From: Bacillota bacterium
GTDB lineage: Bacteria > Bacillota > Clostridia > Acetivibrionales > JANLFN01
Direction: 5' to 3'
NCBI GenBank assembly: GCA_023397675.1
Contig: JAEWTV010000070.1
Span: 1 to 64,000 of the forward strand
Length of the DNA stretch: 64,000 nt
Shown: positions 1-9,598 of the stretch, one piece after another
How positions within the stretch are numbered: the first letter of the stretch is position 1
How the letters are laid out: each line of letters begins with the position of its first letter
The notes under the pieces: model-generated
Seen by the model: the letters and a program-made list of their open reading frames with translations, nothing else
Database searches by the model: none
What the model was told of the DNA's origin: nothing
Made by a program: the position numbers and the translations under genes

Positions 1-43
1 TGAAAATATTGATTTCTCCAGGTTGAAGGAGGTGTAGTCATAA

Positions 44-232
44 ATGGCAAAGTGTGATGTATGCAGCAAGGATATGGCATTCGGACTTAAGGTTAGTCAC
101 TCTAACAAGAAAACCAACAGGTCATGGAAGCCAAATGTTAAGAAGGTAAGAATCGTTGATAACGGTACTCACAAAACTGTTAACGTTTGTACAAGATGCT
201 TACGTTCAAACAAGGTTACAAGAGCAGTTTAA
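44..232 (+). CDS. rpmB: 50S ribosomal protein L28
   Basis: A 62-residue basic protein of the large ribosomal subunit. It begins MAKCDVCSKD and holds two CxxC pairs (CDVC near the N-terminus and CTRC near residue 50), the zinc-ribbon form of L28. Length and the SHSNKKTNRSWKPN stretch fit bacterial L28 throughout. A strong ribosome-binding site (GGAGGTG) lies ten bases before the ATG. A rho-independent terminator follows directly, so this is a monocistronic unit or the end of one that starts outside the window. spoVM converges on it from the right, an arrangement also known in Bacillus, which supports both calls. Confidence 0.98.
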   Translation: MAKCDVCSKDMAFGLKVSHSNKKTNRSWKPNVKKVRIVDNGTHKTVNVCTRCLRSNKVTRAV

Positions 233-254
233 TTTAAGATTACAATCTCAAATT

Positions 255-287
255 AAAAACCCGGGGGTATCAACCCCCTGTTTTTGT
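255..287 (+). terminator. Terminator after rpmB
   Basis: A G5T/AC5 stem (263-268 with 273-278, loop ATCA) sits between an A-run and a T-run. It ends the rpmB transcript. Confidence 0.85.
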
Positions 288-297
288 GTTAACGCAA

Positions 298-343
298 TTA
301 AAAAGCAATAAAAAAAGCGGAAGCTTCTTTTATTGCTTTTTAA
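298..343 (-). terminator. Terminator after spoVM
   Basis: A perfect 14-bp inverted repeat (300-313 with 328-341; arm AAAAAGCAATAAAA) starts a few bases after the spoVM stop codon. Read on the minus strand it ends in a T-run, so it fits a terminator for spoVM. Being A/T-rich at both ends it may work in both directions. Confidence 0.7.
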
Positions 344-345
344 AA

Positions 346-417
346 TTAACCCATTCTGAAAACCTTTTTCAGTATATTTCCAAAGAGTTTAGGCATTTTT
401 ACTACAACGATTTTCAT
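346..417 (-). CDS. spoVM: Stage V sporulation protein M (SpoVM), 23 residues
   Basis: A 24-codon frame, too short for usual ORF cut-offs, encodes MKIVVVKMPKLFGNILKKVF followed by RMG. This matches SpoVM, the amphipathic helix that senses membrane curvature on the forespore and anchors the spore coat through SpoIVA. As in the Bacillus protein it starts MK, has Pro9 that kinks the helix and Ile15, and alternates hydrophobic and lysine residues. A GGGGTGG ribosome-binding site lies six bases before the ATG and a strong terminator follows the stop. Its position beside rpmB matches conserved Firmicute gene order. The match is from memory of the family, but sequence and synteny agree. Confidence 0.9.
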   Translation of the reverse strand: MKIVVVKMPKLFGNILKKVFRMG

Positions 418-516
418 GAGATACCACCCCACATAATTTCTGTTACCAACATTAATAATATATTCAATCCATCATGTTTTGGTGATACCCTTATCTTTAG
501 TAATTTATAACTTTTA

Positions 517-780
517 TTACCTTGTCTGTCTTGCAACACCTCTGAAAAGTCCAAGAATAAATATAAATATTGCAGCACCAAGTACTGTCGGAATTATGGA
601 AATTCCCCATAATGTTGGACCCAATCTATTGAAAAATGGAATGTAGGCGCCTATCCATGATCCGATTAAACCTGCAATCATTGCTCCCCAGAATCCTCCG
701 GGCATCTTATTCTTTACTAGTGCATCGCCTATCCATCCGGCTAATGCAGCAACAACCAACGTTAAAATAAATCCTACCAC
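517..780 (-). CDS. GlsB/YeaQ/YmgE family small membrane protein
   Basis: An 87-residue protein with three hydrophobic segments (about residues 2-20, 29-46 and 58-80) and the glycine-rich GGFWGAMIAGLIGSWIG core of the transglycosylase-associated family. Members are stress-linked inner-membrane proteins of unknown mechanism; the family name does not imply enzyme activity. The start is GTG with GGGAGG seven bases upstream; an ATG one base away is out of frame. It is transcribed alone: the next gene on its left is spoVM and on its right a divergent gene. Confidence 0.85.
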   Translation of the reverse strand: MVGFILTLVVAALAGWIGDALVKNKMPGGFWGAMIAGLIGSWIGAYIPFFNRLGPTLWGISIIPTVLGAAIFIFILGLFRGVARQTR

Positions 781-929
781 ATTTACTCCTCCCTTCTTTT
801 TAAAAATTCATATAAATACACAGTTGTATTATTTGTTTTTTATTTTTTTTAATCCATTTTAATTTTTAACATTTTTGATATGTTTTAAATTTGATTGTTA
901 ATGAATAGACTTTTGTAAGGGGGATTGTT

Positions 930-1622
930 ATGTATTTTTATGTTATTAGAAATTTCAGGAAAAGGGTTTATATTATCGGCTGTTTGGTTATGTTCTGGCT
1001 TCTGATGATTGCTGTTTCGGGATTTTTTATTAAAGACCGTATAGGCACCGAAGTTACTATAAACAACAGTTTAAAATTCTCCTGTCCTATCTCTCTGAAT
1101 ATTAATGAAGTTGTGATAAGCGATAGTATAGCTAATCCTTCTGTTGAAACAAATGCAGCTTTTTCAAAACCAAGAATCGAGAATTTTTCAACCTATTCAT
1201 CCCCTGAGGGAAAGTTCAGTTTCATGTATCCTTCAATATTTGATATTAATGCAAAAAGTTTCTCCGGCGGAGAAATTTTATATCATATAGATCTTACAGC
1301 AAAAAATCTTTTGGTTCATGGGCTTGTACAGGTATGGAAGCTTAATGAGTCTTTGGAAAGCTTTTTGGAAAAATCAAAAGCAGCGCTCTCACAAAACGTC
1401 AGTAATTTTGCATCTGAAAAGACAATTATTAATGGGATGCCGGGTTATATATGGAGTTATGATATTAAATCAAAGGACGGGAGAGGATACAAATCAGTTG
1501 AAGCTTTTCTGGAAAAGGCCGGCAGAATGTATAGAATAAGCTATTTTGTACCACTGAGTCAATGGAGCAATAACCAGTATGATATTTTTATGACTATGGT
1601 TAAAAGTCTGAAAGTCAAATAA
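930..1622 (+). CDS. Membrane-anchored protein with PsbP-like domain
   Basis: I do not recognise a named family. The 230-residue product has one N-terminal membrane anchor (about residues 13-34, after a basic KRV segment) and an exported remainder. Residues about 90-228 look like a PsbP/DUF1795-type fold: an opening FSTYSSPEGKFSFMYPS strand, a glycine turn, and a late YKSVEAFLEKAGRMYRISYF segment. Such domains occur in small extracytoplasmic lipoproteins of Firmicutes with no fixed role. AAGGGGG lies seven bases before the ATG. The gene stands alone on the plus strand and converges with the GGDEF gene, whose stop is 11 bases away. Confidence 0.55.
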   Translation: MYFYVIRNFRKRVYIIGCLVMFWLLMIAVSGFFIKDRIGTEVTINNSLKFSCPISLNINEVVISDSIANPSVETNAAFSKPRIENFSTYSSPEGKFSFMYPSIFDINAKSFSGGEILYHIDLTAKNLLVHGLVQVWKLNESLESFLEKSKAALSQNVSNFASEKTIINGMPGYIWSYDIKSKDGRGYKSVEAFLEKAGRMYRISYFVPLSQWSNNQYDIFMTMVKSLKVK

Positions 1623-1632
1623 CATTACTCTA

Positions 1633-3330
1633 TTATAAATAATCCGAAACCTTTACACAGTTTCTGCCTGCAGACTTGGCATCATACAAGGCATCATCAG
1701 CTCTGCTTATAAGTTCATTCTCTTTAAGTGCACTTTCGGGGTAGCATGAAACACCAAAGCTAACTGTTACGGATGCGGCAACCACATCATCCTTGATTGT
1801 AATTCCGGCAATCTTCTTCCTTAACCTTTCAACCTTTTCAAAGGCTTCTTCAAGGCTTGTTCGTGGGAAAAGAAGTACAAACTCTTCTCCTCCGAATCTG
1901 GCTATAATATCAGTACTTCTAATAGATTTTTTAACAAGTTGAGCAATATTTTTGAGTACCTTGTCTCCGAACAGGTGTCCGTAGGTGTCATTAAACTTTT
2001 TGAAATGGTCTATATCAAAAATTGCAAGTGAAAGCTTGTAATTGTTTTGCCTGGCATCGCTAAATTCCTTAAGAAGCCTTTCCTGGAAGTAAAGGCGGTT
2101 AAATACCTTTGTAAGTCCGTCTACAGTAGCCATTTCATGCATTTGCTGGTACAGCGATGCATTTTCCATGCCTATTCCTACCTGTTGGCCAATAACAGTA
2201 AGAAGTCTCAGGTTATTCTCATCGAATGCATTGAAATATTTATGTTCCACAATAACCATTCCGAATTTTCTTGATTTTGTTGATAACGGAACACAAATAA
2301 GCGACTTAACCTCGCGGTTTTTTATGAATGGATATGTATCCTCATCTGCAAAGTTCTCCAATATGGGTTTCTTCTCTTTAAGACATTCCAGAAGCACTTC
2401 ACAGTTGATATTATCATTTATTGTTATCAAATCACTATGCTCCTGAATATTTGATGTGTTTACCTTAAACTTTTCCTTATCCTCATCATAGGTAAGAACT
2501 ATCGAGTTATTAACGCCCATAACACCTAAAATGATGTCATTTACATGTCCCAATAAGTCCTGAATATTAAAAATGGAGCCGATAACCCTACCGATTTCCT
2601 GAAGTGTATAAAACTCGGCTATACTTGCCGTAAGCTTTTTATTACTCTCCTCCATCATTACATTAGCATCCTCAAGAGCCTTGTTTGTATCAATAAGCTG
2701 CTTGTTTCTGCTCAAAACCTGTTCCTGTACTGCAGCAAGCTGCTCATACCTTTCATGGAGTTCTGTATAAAGCTTCTCATTTTCAGTTTCCTTTAATGAC
2801 ATATCCCTGAAAATTACTCCGCATAATACAATTATCATAATCACAATAAAAAGCTTGAAAACTATCCAGTATATTTCCTGCTGTTCAAACATGGTATTAA
2901 AGATGTTTTTATTATGGCCTATGTTATAGGATGCCTGTATAATAATGAAAATCAGAAGCCATGATGTAATAATAACAAGGCCACCTTTTCTACCTTTTAC
3001 AAAAGTAACGGCTATGACCATCAAAGCAACAAAAGCAAAGGTCCACTCGCCTGTTCTTAAATACACACCGCCAAAGGCTATAAAAACCAGTTCTATTACT
3101 TTAGTAAAAAAGTAATTGACATTGGATTTAATAACCCATTGTGTCAAATAAGCACCTTTGATTGTATTGAGTACAATGACAACAGAGAAAAACAGTATCA
3201 GTAAATACTTATTTGCTCTGTCAGCTGAATGGTCCAAATTATAGTGGAATAGTAAAAGAATAATGCTCAGAGCTATATAAATCCATGTAATTCTTATGTA
3301 AAGTTTTTCGTATTTTAAAAGTTTATTCAC
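1633..3330 (-). CDS. Membrane GAF-GGDEF diguanylate cyclase
   Basis: Predicted to make cyclic di-GMP from two GTP. The first ~185 residues hold about six membrane segments. A coiled coil (about 185-240) leads to a GAF-type sensor domain (about 245-395) and a C-terminal GGDEF domain (about 400-562). The active-site loop is intact as RFGGEEF near residue 480. The product-inhibition I-site is also present: RSTD sits five residues before GGEEF. It starts at GTG with GAGGT nearby. It lies 21 bases downstream of the FtsA-like gene and may be co-transcribed. No signal for the GAF domain can be read from sequence. Confidence 0.9.
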   Translation of the reverse strand: MNKLLKYEKLYIRITWIYIALSIILLLFHYNLDHSADRANKYLLILFFSVVIVLNTIKGAYLTQWVIKSNVNYFFTKVIELVFIAFGGVYLRTGEWTFAFVALMVIAVTFVKGRKGGLVIITSWLLIFIIIQASYNIGHNKNIFNTMFEQQEIYWIVFKLFIVIMIIVLCGVIFRDMSLKETENEKLYTELHERYEQLAAVQEQVLSRNKQLIDTNKALEDANVMMEESNKKLTASIAEFYTLQEIGRVIGSIFNIQDLLGHVNDIILGVMGVNNSIVLTYDEDKEKFKVNTSNIQEHSDLITINDNINCEVLLECLKEKKPILENFADEDTYPFIKNREVKSLICVPLSTKSRKFGMVIVEHKYFNAFDENNLRLLTVIGQQVGIGMENASLYQQMHEMATVDGLTKVFNRLYFQERLLKEFSDARQNNYKLSLAIFDIDHFKKFNDTYGHLFGDKVLKNIAQLVKKSIRSTDIIARFGGEEFVLLFPRTSLEEAFEKVERLRKKIAGITIKDDVVAASVTVSFGVSCYPESALKENELISRADDALYDAKSAGRNCVKVSDYL

Positions 3331-3351
3331 TGGTACCTCTCCTAATATGCC

Positions 3352-5511
3352 TTATCCCTGATTGTCCCAAAAAATATCCACGGTGTCTCCATATTTTACT
3401 TCATCGGTAAATGCTGCCGGTTTTCCGTTAAGTCTGAGCACGATAGTGCCCTGCGGCTTTGAAAGATCGAAATTTATAAAGTTAAAAACATCTACAAATA
3501 TGTATTGCGACTTGTTTCCTGTTAAGGTAACAGGTTTTCCGTTGACTATGACTTCCATATTTAAACTGGAAGAATCTGTTCCAACTGAAGTTTCCGGTTT
3601 ATATAATATTTCGGGTTTGATGATATCAGCTTGGGGTACATTTATGCTGTCTTCTTTTACTTCCTGCTTAAAAGGTTTGTTTTCGCAAGATATTACATCC
3701 CCATTTATCAGTACATACCCTTCATCAAACTCCTGGTAATTAACATATATATTAAATTCATCGGCATTTATCTCACTATGTCTTAATAAATCCTTCAGGG
3801 TAATTATTTCAATAGTATCAATTGTACTGCTGTCTGTTATTTCAGCATCCGTATCATATGCTGGAACACCGTTAACATAGGCAATAGTTCCGATTGCAAT
3901 TTTCTGTCCATTTAGAGTTACTCTGCCGGCTGGGTTCGCTTTAATTATATCTTTAAGCTTAAGAGAAGCATTTTTTCCGTTTTCTGCAGGTATAACCTCA
4001 ATTTCGTCACCTATTTTCAATACACTTTCAAGGTTTGCCAATTCACTGTTTATGTATATTTCAGCAGCTTTGCCATAGCCGCCTTTTTGTATTTTTGAAA
4101 CGCCGTTAAGGGTATAAGTAAGGCTTTTGCCTGTCCTTCCGATAAGTTGTCCCGGGTTAAAGCCGTATAAAATCAAAGCATCAGCAACTGTAAGCTTTTT
4201 TGAATTAAAAAGCCTTACCTTTTGGCCATTAACCGTTACATAAAGGAAATCCCTGCCTACCTGCTGCTGGGCTGTTATTGCAATACCCAAAGGAGTTATT
4301 GCTTCCGGTCCCGAAAGCTTTTTACTATTGAATTTGACATTTTGAACAACATCTCTGTTTCTTACAACTACCCTGTCTGTCGGAAGATTCAGGTTTTCTG
4401 AAATGAAGGCCGTCAATCCTGGAACCTGACTGCCGCCGCCTATAAGGAAAACGGCGTTTGGAGTCTTATGATTGAATTCCAGTATCTTTGCAGAAATAGT
4501 TGCCGCAAGCATCTCTACAACAGGTTTTACAGCTTCAATAACTTCCTCTTTTCTTACAGTCTGCTTTTTATTAAGGATGTCTGTAAATGAAATTGTCTTA
4601 CTGTCATCAGTTATAGAAAGCTTTATTTTTTCAGCAGTATTGAAATCGACAAGGTACTGCTGTGCTATTCTTTCTGTAATTTCGTCCCCTGCTACAGGGA
4701 CCATACCATAAGCAACCACGCTTCCATCTCTGGTAAGCGCTATATCCGAGGTACCTGCTCCGATATCGACAAGTACCAGGTTAAGCATTCTTAAGTCCTT
4801 CGGGATAGTAACGTTTATAGCGGCAATAGGCTCAAGGGTGAGACTTATTACCTCAAGACCTATTTTTTCCATTACAGTATAGAGACTTTCAACAACAACT
4901 ATAGGAAGAAATGTAGCAAGAACATCTACCCCTGCCTTTTTACCCTTGTGGCCCAAAAGCCTGGATATGACGAATTCGTTCAAATAATAATTTATAACAC
5001 TGTAACCAACGCAATAAAATTGGGTCGGTTCATTTGTTGTAATATCCTCATCAAGTTTCATTTGAGCCTTTTGTATTGCCTCGATTTCAAGGCTTCCTAC
5101 AAGCTCCTGATCTATCTCCCTGCCTATTTCGAGTTCTCTGTCGACATGGATTTCACAGGTTTTTAAAACTCTTCCCGCTGCAGCTATTGCAACTTTTGTC
5201 AGCTTGATTCCTGTCTTTTTTTCCAGCAGCGTTTTAACTTCCTGCGCAACGGATGCTACCTGATTTATGTCGTGAATTTGGCCATCCATCATTGCTCTGT
5301 TTTTATGTTCCACAACCTCTGCGTTAATGACCTTGAACTTGTCATTTTCCTGTATTCCTACAACGCCCACAACAGTCCTTGTGCCAATATCAAGCGAAAA
5401 GATAACATCATCAGGGTTATAAACAACTGCTGTCTTTTTTACAGGTCTTTTTTTATCCAGTTTTATGACCTTATCTTTTTCCTTGCTTTTACGTTTGGCT
5501 TCGGCTGACAT
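3352..5511 (-). CDS. FtsA-like actin-fold ATPase with long C-terminal extension
   Basis: A 719-residue protein. Residues about 35-400 form an FtsA/PilM-type actin fold: phosphate-1 motif FSLDIGTRTVVG near 38, the SHS2-like insert, a second phosphate loop LVDIGAGTSDIAL, and an adenosine motif VFLIGGGSQVPGL. True FtsA is about 420 residues and ends in a membrane-binding helix. Here some 300 residues follow, containing repeated VNG-K/Q-x-hydrophobic modules (VTVNGQKVRLF, VTLNGQKIAIG, VIVNGKPVTLTG, VLRLNGKPAAF) that resemble beta-rich units. The N-terminus is strongly basic. No ftsZ or pil genes adjoin it, so a role in division is only inferred. Confidence 0.75.
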   Translation of the reverse strand: MSAEAKRKSKEKDKVIKLDKKRPVKKTAVVYNPDDVIFSLDIGTRTVVGVVGIQENDKFKVINAEVVEHKNRAMMDGQIHDINQVASVAQEVKTLLEKKTGIKLTKVAIAAAGRVLKTCEIHVDRELEIGREIDQELVGSLEIEAIQKAQMKLDEDITTNEPTQFYCVGYSVINYYLNEFVISRLLGHKGKKAGVDVLATFLPIVVVESLYTVMEKIGLEVISLTLEPIAAINVTIPKDLRMLNLVLVDIGAGTSDIALTRDGSVVAYGMVPVAGDEITERIAQQYLVDFNTAEKIKLSITDDSKTISFTDILNKKQTVRKEEVIEAVKPVVEMLAATISAKILEFNHKTPNAVFLIGGGSQVPGLTAFISENLNLPTDRVVVRNRDVVQNVKFNSKKLSGPEAITPLGIAITAQQQVGRDFLYVTVNGQKVRLFNSKKLTVADALILYGFNPGQLIGRTGKSLTYTLNGVSKIQKGGYGKAAEIYINSELANLESVLKIGDEIEVIPAENGKNASLKLKDIIKANPAGRVTLNGQKIAIGTIAYVNGVPAYDTDAEITDSSTIDTIEIITLKDLLRHSEINADEFNIYVNYQEFDEGYVLINGDVISCENKPFKQEVKEDSINVPQADIIKPEILYKPETSVGTDSSSLNMEVIVNGKPVTLTGNKSQYIFVDVFNFINFDLSKPQGTIVLRLNGKPAAFTDEVKYGDTVDIFWDNQG

Positions 5512-5614
5512 ATGTGCACCTCACATTGCTGAAAAATAAATTTAAACAAACAAGGTTAATGTTTTTTATGAATATTCGACAAAAACGTCCTAAATCCTTC
5601 TTTTTATCTATATT

Positions 5615-6244
5615 TCATGCCTTTCCAAAATCACACAATGCCTGTATTTTGCACTTGTCACAGGCAGGTTTAATTGCCTTGCATACTTCTCTGCCATGGT
5701 AAACCATTTGGTGGCAGAATTTGCCCCAGTCATTTTTAGGAATAATCTCCATCAGATCATATTCGACTTTCACAGGGTCTTCATTCTGAGTAAAACCCAT
5801 CCTCTTGGAAAGCCGCTTTGCATGGGTATCTATTACAAGCCCTGGTATGCCGTAAATATCCCCCAACACAAGGTTACCTGTTTTGCGCCCAACCCCCGGA
5901 AGTTTTAACAAGTCTTCCAGGTTTGACTGCAGCTGTCCTTCAAATTGCTCAATAATCATTTTACAGCAATTTATAATATTTTTTGCTTTGTTATGGTAAA
6001 AACCGGTTGAACGAATTTCCTGTTCAAATTGTTTTATATCGGCATTTGCATAATCATAGACATTTTTATATTTTTTGAACAGCGATTCGGTCACAATGTT
6101 TACCCTTGCATCAGTACATTGTGCAGCAAGCTGAGTAGCTACCAAAAGCTGTATCGGATCTTTGTAATTCAAAGAACATTTTGCTTGTGGGTAAAGCTCA
6201 TCAAAAATATCAATAATTTTTTCTGCTTTTTCCTTGTTATTCAC
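5615..6244 (-). CDS. nth: Endonuclease III (DNA glycosylase/AP lyase)
   Basis: Removes oxidised pyrimidines and nicks the resulting abasic site in base-excision repair. The helix-hairpin-helix motif LPGVGRKTGNLVLG carries the catalytic lysine and VIDTHAKRLSKRMG the catalytic aspartate. The C-terminal iron-sulfur loop is complete with spacing C-x6-C-x2-C-x5-C (CKAIKPACDKCKIQALC). At 209 residues it has the usual length. The start is GTG, just two bases after the glgA stop, so it is probably translated by coupling to glgA. Confidence 0.96.
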   Translation of the reverse strand: MNNKEKAEKIIDIFDELYPQAKCSLNYKDPIQLLVATQLAAQCTDARVNIVTESLFKKYKNVYDYANADIKQFEQEIRSTGFYHNKAKNIINCCKMIIEQFEGQLQSNLEDLLKLPGVGRKTGNLVLGDIYGIPGLVIDTHAKRLSKRMGFTQNEDPVKVEYDLMEIIPKNDWGKFCHQMVYHGREVCKAIKPACDKCKIQALCDFGKA

Positions 6245-6248
6245 TAGA

Positions 6249-7712
6249 TTACACCTGGTCCATTTTTTTCTTCAATGCGTGCTGATACAATTCAACATAT
6301 TTTAAAGAGGATTTGTTCCATGAAAAATCTTTTTCCATACCACGCTTAACCATTGCATTCCACTCTTCAGCATTTTTGTATACCTTAAAGGACCTTTTCA
6401 AGGTAGAAAGCAATTCCGCCCCTGAGTAGTTTTTGAATACAAAGCCTACCGAATCCTTATTGTCAGCGTCATAGTCAATTACTGTTTCAACCAAACCTCC
6501 GGTTGCCCTTACAAGAGGAATGGTTCCATATCTCATGCTAATAATCTGTCCCAGACCGCATGGTTCAAAAAGTGACGGCATAAGGAATATGTCGCTTCCG
6601 GCATATATCCTCTGTGCCAATGCGGCATTGAAACCTATATAAGTACCCATTTTTTCGGGATATTTGCTCATAAGCCTGCGGAATTTATTTTCGTAATATT
6701 CCTCACCCGAGCCAAGCAATACAAACTGTATGTCTTCCTTAAACAGTTCTTCCGCTATGCCCGATATCAAATCAAGGCCTTTTTGTCCAGTAAGTCTGGA
6801 AACAAGCCCCAGCAGAGGAACATCCCTTACAGGCAAACCATATTCCTTTTGAAGTGCAGTCTTATTCTGCTTTTTTAGTTCTATACTTTCGATGTTGTAA
6901 TTCTTATAAATATCCTTATCCTTTTCAGGATTAAACTCTTCGTAATCAATACCGTTTACAATACCAAAGAGGTCTTCTTTTCTCTGTCTCAGAAGACCAT
7001 CAAGCTTTTCACCATATTCTTGTGTCTGAATTTCCTCGGCGTAAGTTTCACTTACAGCATTTATAATATCAGCGTATACAATACCTGCCTTCATAAAATT
7101 AAAAGAGCCGTAAAATTCAACCTTTTCAGGTGTAAATACACTTTCATCCACACCAAAAAGTTTGATCAGCTCTTTAGAAAAATGTCCCTGGTATTGTAAA
7201 TTATGAATTGTAAAAATGGTAGAAATATTCTCATATACGGGATTGTCGCTATATTTTTCCTTTAGCAGCATGCAGATAGGCCCCGTATGCCAATCATTGC
7301 AATGAATGATGTCAGGCTTGAAATCTATGTATTGGAGCATATCAACTACCGCATTACAGAAAAAACTGAACCTTTCACCATCGTCATAGAAACAGTATAC
7401 ACCATCCCTATAAAAATAGTGGTAATTATCAACAAAATAAACGGGAACTTCAGTATCCTTATCAACCCGTAAACTGCTCTGTCTGACAATACACGTATCT
7501 TTTCTCCAGTCCATATTGACTGGAAAATCAGCAACATATTTCATATCAATGCTTATTTCTTTATACCTGGGCATGGCTATTCTTACATCGTTACCCATTG
7601 CTGTGAGGTATTTAGGCAAAGAGCCTGCAACATCAGCCAGACCCCCAGTTTTTGCGTATGGACTTACTTCGGCGGAAACAAATAAAATCTTGAGTGGTTT
7701 GTTTAGTGTCAT
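6249..7712 (-). CDS. glgA: Glycogen synthase (ADP-glucose, GT5)
   Basis: Extends alpha-1,4-glucan from ADP-glucose. The N-terminal KTGGLADV motif near residue 18 binds the nucleotide sugar; the C-terminal Rossmann half has the EPCGLGQ motif with the catalytic glutamate near residue 385. At 487 residues it has standard bacterial length. GGAGG precedes the ATG by four bases. nth follows at once; no other glg gene is present, so glycogen genes are scattered in this genome. Spores and many clostridia store such glucan, but nothing in the window shows its regulation. Confidence 0.96.
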   Translation of the reverse strand: MTLNKPLKILFVSAEVSPYAKTGGLADVAGSLPKYLTAMGNDVRIAMPRYKEISIDMKYVADFPVNMDWRKDTCIVRQSSLRVDKDTEVPVYFVDNYHYFYRDGVYCFYDDGERFSFFCNAVVDMLQYIDFKPDIIHCNDWHTGPICMLLKEKYSDNPVYENISTIFTIHNLQYQGHFSKELIKLFGVDESVFTPEKVEFYGSFNFMKAGIVYADIINAVSETYAEEIQTQEYGEKLDGLLRQRKEDLFGIVNGIDYEEFNPEKDKDIYKNYNIESIELKKQNKTALQKEYGLPVRDVPLLGLVSRLTGQKGLDLISGIAEELFKEDIQFVLLGSGEEYYENKFRRLMSKYPEKMGTYIGFNAALAQRIYAGSDIFLMPSLFEPCGLGQIISMRYGTIPLVRATGGLVETVIDYDADNKDSVGFVFKNYSGAELLSTLKRSFKVYKNAEEWNAMVKRGMEKDFSWNKSSLKYVELYQHALKKKMDQV

Positions 7713-7759
7713 ATATCCTCCATAAAAGCCATTAAATTAATATCATGTGTATCCCATTA

Positions 7760-9277
7760 TCAGCTGAAGGCATTCATGTTTTCTCTGCACATTGTAATAA
7801 ACACATCTGCTATTTCGGGATCGAACTGTGAATACTTGCATCTTTCTATTTCCTGCAAAGCAGCCTCGTCACCCATGCTGCTCCTGTATGGCCTGTCGGA
7901 TGTCATTGCATCGTAAGCATCAGCAACACATAAAATTTTACCCAGTTTACTTATGTCATTACCCTTAAGCCCGAAAGGATAGCCACTTCCGTCAAATCTT
8001 TCATGGTGCTGCAATATTGCTTCAAGACCCTTGCCAAGAAACTTTATGTCTTTTAGTATATTATAGGAAATAAGCGGATGTTTCTTAATTTCCGAATATT
8101 CCTTATCATTTAATGTACCTTCCTTATTAAGAATAAATGCATGAATACCTATTTTACCTATATCATGAAGAATTGCCGCATATTTTAAGGTTTCAATTTC
8201 GTCTTCATTGCAGCCTATCCTGTTTGCTATTTCACAAGCAACTTCCATAACCCTTTGGCAGTGGCCTCTTGTATATGAATCCTTTGCTTCAATTGAATTG
8301 GACAAAGCCATAACTGTTTCAAGATAGCCTGTTTGCACTTCATCATTAAATTGCATAAGAGTTGTATTTTTTATTCTCAATTCTTCTCTTGTAGCACTAA
8401 GTTCATCTATATAGCTATTAAGCTCTTCGTTTGCTGATGCAGCTTGCTCATAAAGGGCTTCAATTTCCTGTTTCTGAATATATACATTATTAAAAAGCTC
8501 GGCATTTTTTATTGCTATTGCAGCATATATTGCAACACTCTCAAGGAAATCAACATTGGCATTTTCAAAAACGCCCGGGGTTCCGCCTTCAATAAATATT
8601 ACACCATAGGTTTCTCCTGTTACATTCAGAGGTATGGCAAGCTTGTCCCCTTCAATATTTCTTGCTTTTATCATTATATCGGTCTTTAAAACAGGCTTTT
8701 TTGTTTGGTAACAAATAGTAATAATTGAATCCTCTGCAAAAGTCGAACCTATTATTCCAAGTGAATTTTCACCAAACTCATATTTGCAGGTAAGCTGGTT
8801 GGTATCCTTGTCATTAAAGCATATAAGACACCTGTCACAATGGGTGAATTTATTAAAAACTTTATAAATATAGTCAATAATAGTCTGCACATCAAAGGTC
8901 GATGTTATAACCTCAGATAATTCACCGATAATTTCCAGTTCTTCGCTCTTTTTCCCAAGGTCGTTTTTTATGTTCTCGATTTTTCTTACAAACACATTTA
9001 TATCATCAGTTGTTCTTTGCTCATTGGAATGTGATTTAAGAATTGAATTATTAGCAGAATCCTTATTAATTGAAGCAATTTCATCATTGCTTTTGACTTG
9101 TCTGTTTTCTCTAAAAACTGTTATAAACTCTAAAATGCCTACAATTAACAAACCTGCAACACTTAGATATAAGATTACAGTATCATATTTTTTTATATAT
9201 GTATTAAAAAACAATACTGCCAAAGCCAGTACCAAAACATAAATAATGGTACAGATCCTGATATACTTTCTTAACAT
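7760..9277 (-). CDS. Membrane GAF/HD-GYP phosphodiesterase-like protein
   Basis: Predicted to degrade cyclic di-GMP. The 505-residue product has two membrane segments at the N-terminus (about 10-60), a GAF domain (about 120-270), a coiled coil (about 275-330) and an HD-GYP domain. Metal-binding HDIGKIG is near residue 372 and the HHERFDGSGYP signature near 425. I moved the start 29 codons in from the longest frame because GGAGGAAG lies just before the internal ATG. A GGDEF enzyme sits 4.4 kb downstream on the same strand, so making and breaking activities are close, though not in one operon. Confidence 0.9.
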   Translation of the reverse strand: MLRKYIRICTIIYVLVLALAVLFFNTYIKKYDTVILYLSVAGLLIVGILEFITVFRENRQVKSNDEIASINKDSANNSILKSHSNEQRTTDDINVFVRKIENIKNDLGKKSEELEIIGELSEVITSTFDVQTIIDYIYKVFNKFTHCDRCLICFNDKDTNQLTCKYEFGENSLGIIGSTFAEDSIITICYQTKKPVLKTDIMIKARNIEGDKLAIPLNVTGETYGVIFIEGGTPGVFENANVDFLESVAIYAAIAIKNAELFNNVYIQKQEIEALYEQAASANEELNSYIDELSATREELRIKNTTLMQFNDEVQTGYLETVMALSNSIEAKDSYTRGHCQRVMEVACEIANRIGCNEDEIETLKYAAILHDIGKIGIHAFILNKEGTLNDKEYSEIKKHPLISYNILKDIKFLGKGLEAILQHHERFDGSGYPFGLKGNDISKLGKILCVADAYDAMTSDRPYRSSMGDEAALQEIERCKYSQFDPEIADVFITMCRENMNAFS

Positions 9278-9556
9278 TACTACTTCCTCCGGTAATATAA
9301 ATACGCATGTTTCTGTTGCTTCCTGTTTGCTAAATACGATATTAAGATAATTGCAACATATCATAGCTTTTAGATTATAAAATTAAATCCGAAATATATT
9401 ACCATGTAAAAACACTATAATCAATAGATATTTTTGCGGATAATTAATAATATATTTTCATACTATATTTTATCATATTGTTTGGCATTTTTTCATATTT
9501 TGGACAAAATAAATTAGTGAATTCCACATTTCTTATTAAAATATTAAAATACACAC

Positions 9557-9588
9557 AAAAAAGACCAGTTTTTAAACTGGTCTTTTTC
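9557..9588 (-). terminator. Terminator after the HtrA gene
   Basis: A perfect 14-bp stem (9558-9571 with 9574-9587; arm AAAAAGACCAGTTT) lies ten bases past the stop of the protease gene and ends in T's on the minus strand. Confidence 0.85.
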
Positions 9589-9598
9589 AATTAACATA

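Noticed and set aside
286..510. 74-codon plus-strand frame after rpmB
   Set aside because: It starts inside the rpmB terminator, lacks a ribosome-binding site and covers spoVM on the other strand.
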